Positions 63,807 through 64,000 of a stretch of 64,000 nt of DNA are shown in pieces. The notes under the pieces are model-generated. The model was not told the origin of the DNA. It did not search any database and saw only the letters and a list, made by a program, of their open reading frames with translations. Position numbers and translations under genes: made by a program. The stretch is from Clostridia bacterium. Its GTDB lineage: Bacteria; Bacillota; Clostridia; Lutisporales; Lutisporaceae. The stretch is taken from NCBI GenBank assembly GCA_035628995.1, contig DASPIR010000024.1, positions 1-64,000 of the forward strand. Direction: 5' to 3'. Within the stretch, counting starts at the first letter, position 1. Every line of letters starts with the position of its first letter.

Positions 63807-63833
63807 TAGTACATTATATGGTATAATTATCCA
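63807..63833 (+). promoter_or_regulatory. Promoter identical to the cassette outward promoters
   Basis: ACATTATATGGTATAATTA as at 41488 and 42737, here 44 bp upstream of a chromosomal gene start. Confidence 0.65.
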
Positions 63834-63870
63834 CAAGTGTCAGGAGTCTAACATGAAATGAGGACAAGAA

Positions 63871-64000
63871 ATGAAAAAAATTCAAGCATATGTTGAGAAA
63901 CTTAAAAGCATGGAAAACTGGGATGAGTATTTAAAGCAGGAGTCTGGGTTGCCTGGCCCGCGCGGGAATCTCGAATTAATATACGCTGTTGCAGAGGTAG
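63871..64000 (+). CDS. Hypothetical protein, partial (cut by window end)
   Basis: The first 43 codons are present (MKKIQAYVEKLKSMENWDEY..., SGLPGPRGNLELIYAVAEV). GAGGA precedes ATG. The SGLPGPRGNLEL stretch recalls the start of HEAT-repeat proteins, but too little is present to decide. Confidence 0.6.
   Translation, partial: MKKIQAYVEKLKSMENWDEYLKQESGLPGPRGNLELIYAVAEV

Overview
The window looks like the chromosome of an anaerobic, spore-former-type clostridium (Bacillota, Clostridia). The reasons are low GC, strong AGGAGG-type ribosome sites with frequent TTG/GTG starts, a T-box in front of pheST, and the neighbourhood pheS-pheT / zapA / U32 peptidase / mutS2. No rRNA, tRNA or CRISPR array was seen. 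Species cannot be named from the sequence alone.

Layout. 1-3.9 kb (minus): a heterodimeric ABC exporter preceded by a 27-codon peptide gene and a hairpin. 3.9-7.4 kb: palindromic repeats, a small membrane protein and an accessory-type SecA. 7.5-8.3 kb: a serine esterase. 8.5-15.3 kb: the complete F1Fo ATP synthase operon (atpI-B-E-F-H-A-G-D-C), whose c subunit has an unusual two-carboxylate, alanine-rich sequence. 15.4-19.1 kb: a zinc-finger/DUF2087 regulator, a small membrane protein and an ABC-2 exporter. 19.2-23.1 kb: T-box and pheST. 23.3-31.8 kb: a tightly overlapping seven-gene operon. It joins Opp-type transporter genes without a binding protein, one permease being fused to a metal-site-less M28 peptidase domain, to a MacA/MacB-like export set whose ATPase has eroded catalytic motifs. 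31.9-40.2 kb: zapA, a U32 peptidase, a two-component system, mutS2 and a DUF523 gene.

40.3-56.6 kb is the outstanding region: an array of about 14 units that has the architecture of an integron gene-cassette array. Each unit is a small, functionally unrelated gene (or pair) followed by a GC-rich 78-200 bp imperfect palindrome. The palindromes begin with RYYYAAC-like and end with GTTRRRY-like core boxes and have a conserved inner stem (CTCACG/CGTGAG). The start of each unit is complementary to its own end over up to 18 bases, as expected for a circular cassette excised at G|TT. Most mismatches are of the type that form G.T wobbles on the bottom strand. Two IS110-family copies, one intact and one decayed, sit at the same position in the left core box of two of these sites. 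Cargo includes a retropepsin/SEC-C protein with a DUF5678 partner, DUF3800, HNH, GNAT, two methyltransferases, Nudix, amidohydrolase, a lipoprotein subtilase, a CPBP protease and small membrane proteins. No integron integrase is encoded in the window, so this is a cassette cluster whose integrase is elsewhere, absent, or of a different kind. Integron arrays are rare outside Proteobacteria, so an array in a clostridium with long cassette-specific stems and recurrent 3' hairpin modules is the main candidate for something undescribed.

56.6-64 kb returns to ordinary chromosome with accessory genes: membrane proteins, several GNAT acetyltransferases, ychF and hypothetical genes. It ends in a gene cut by the window edge.
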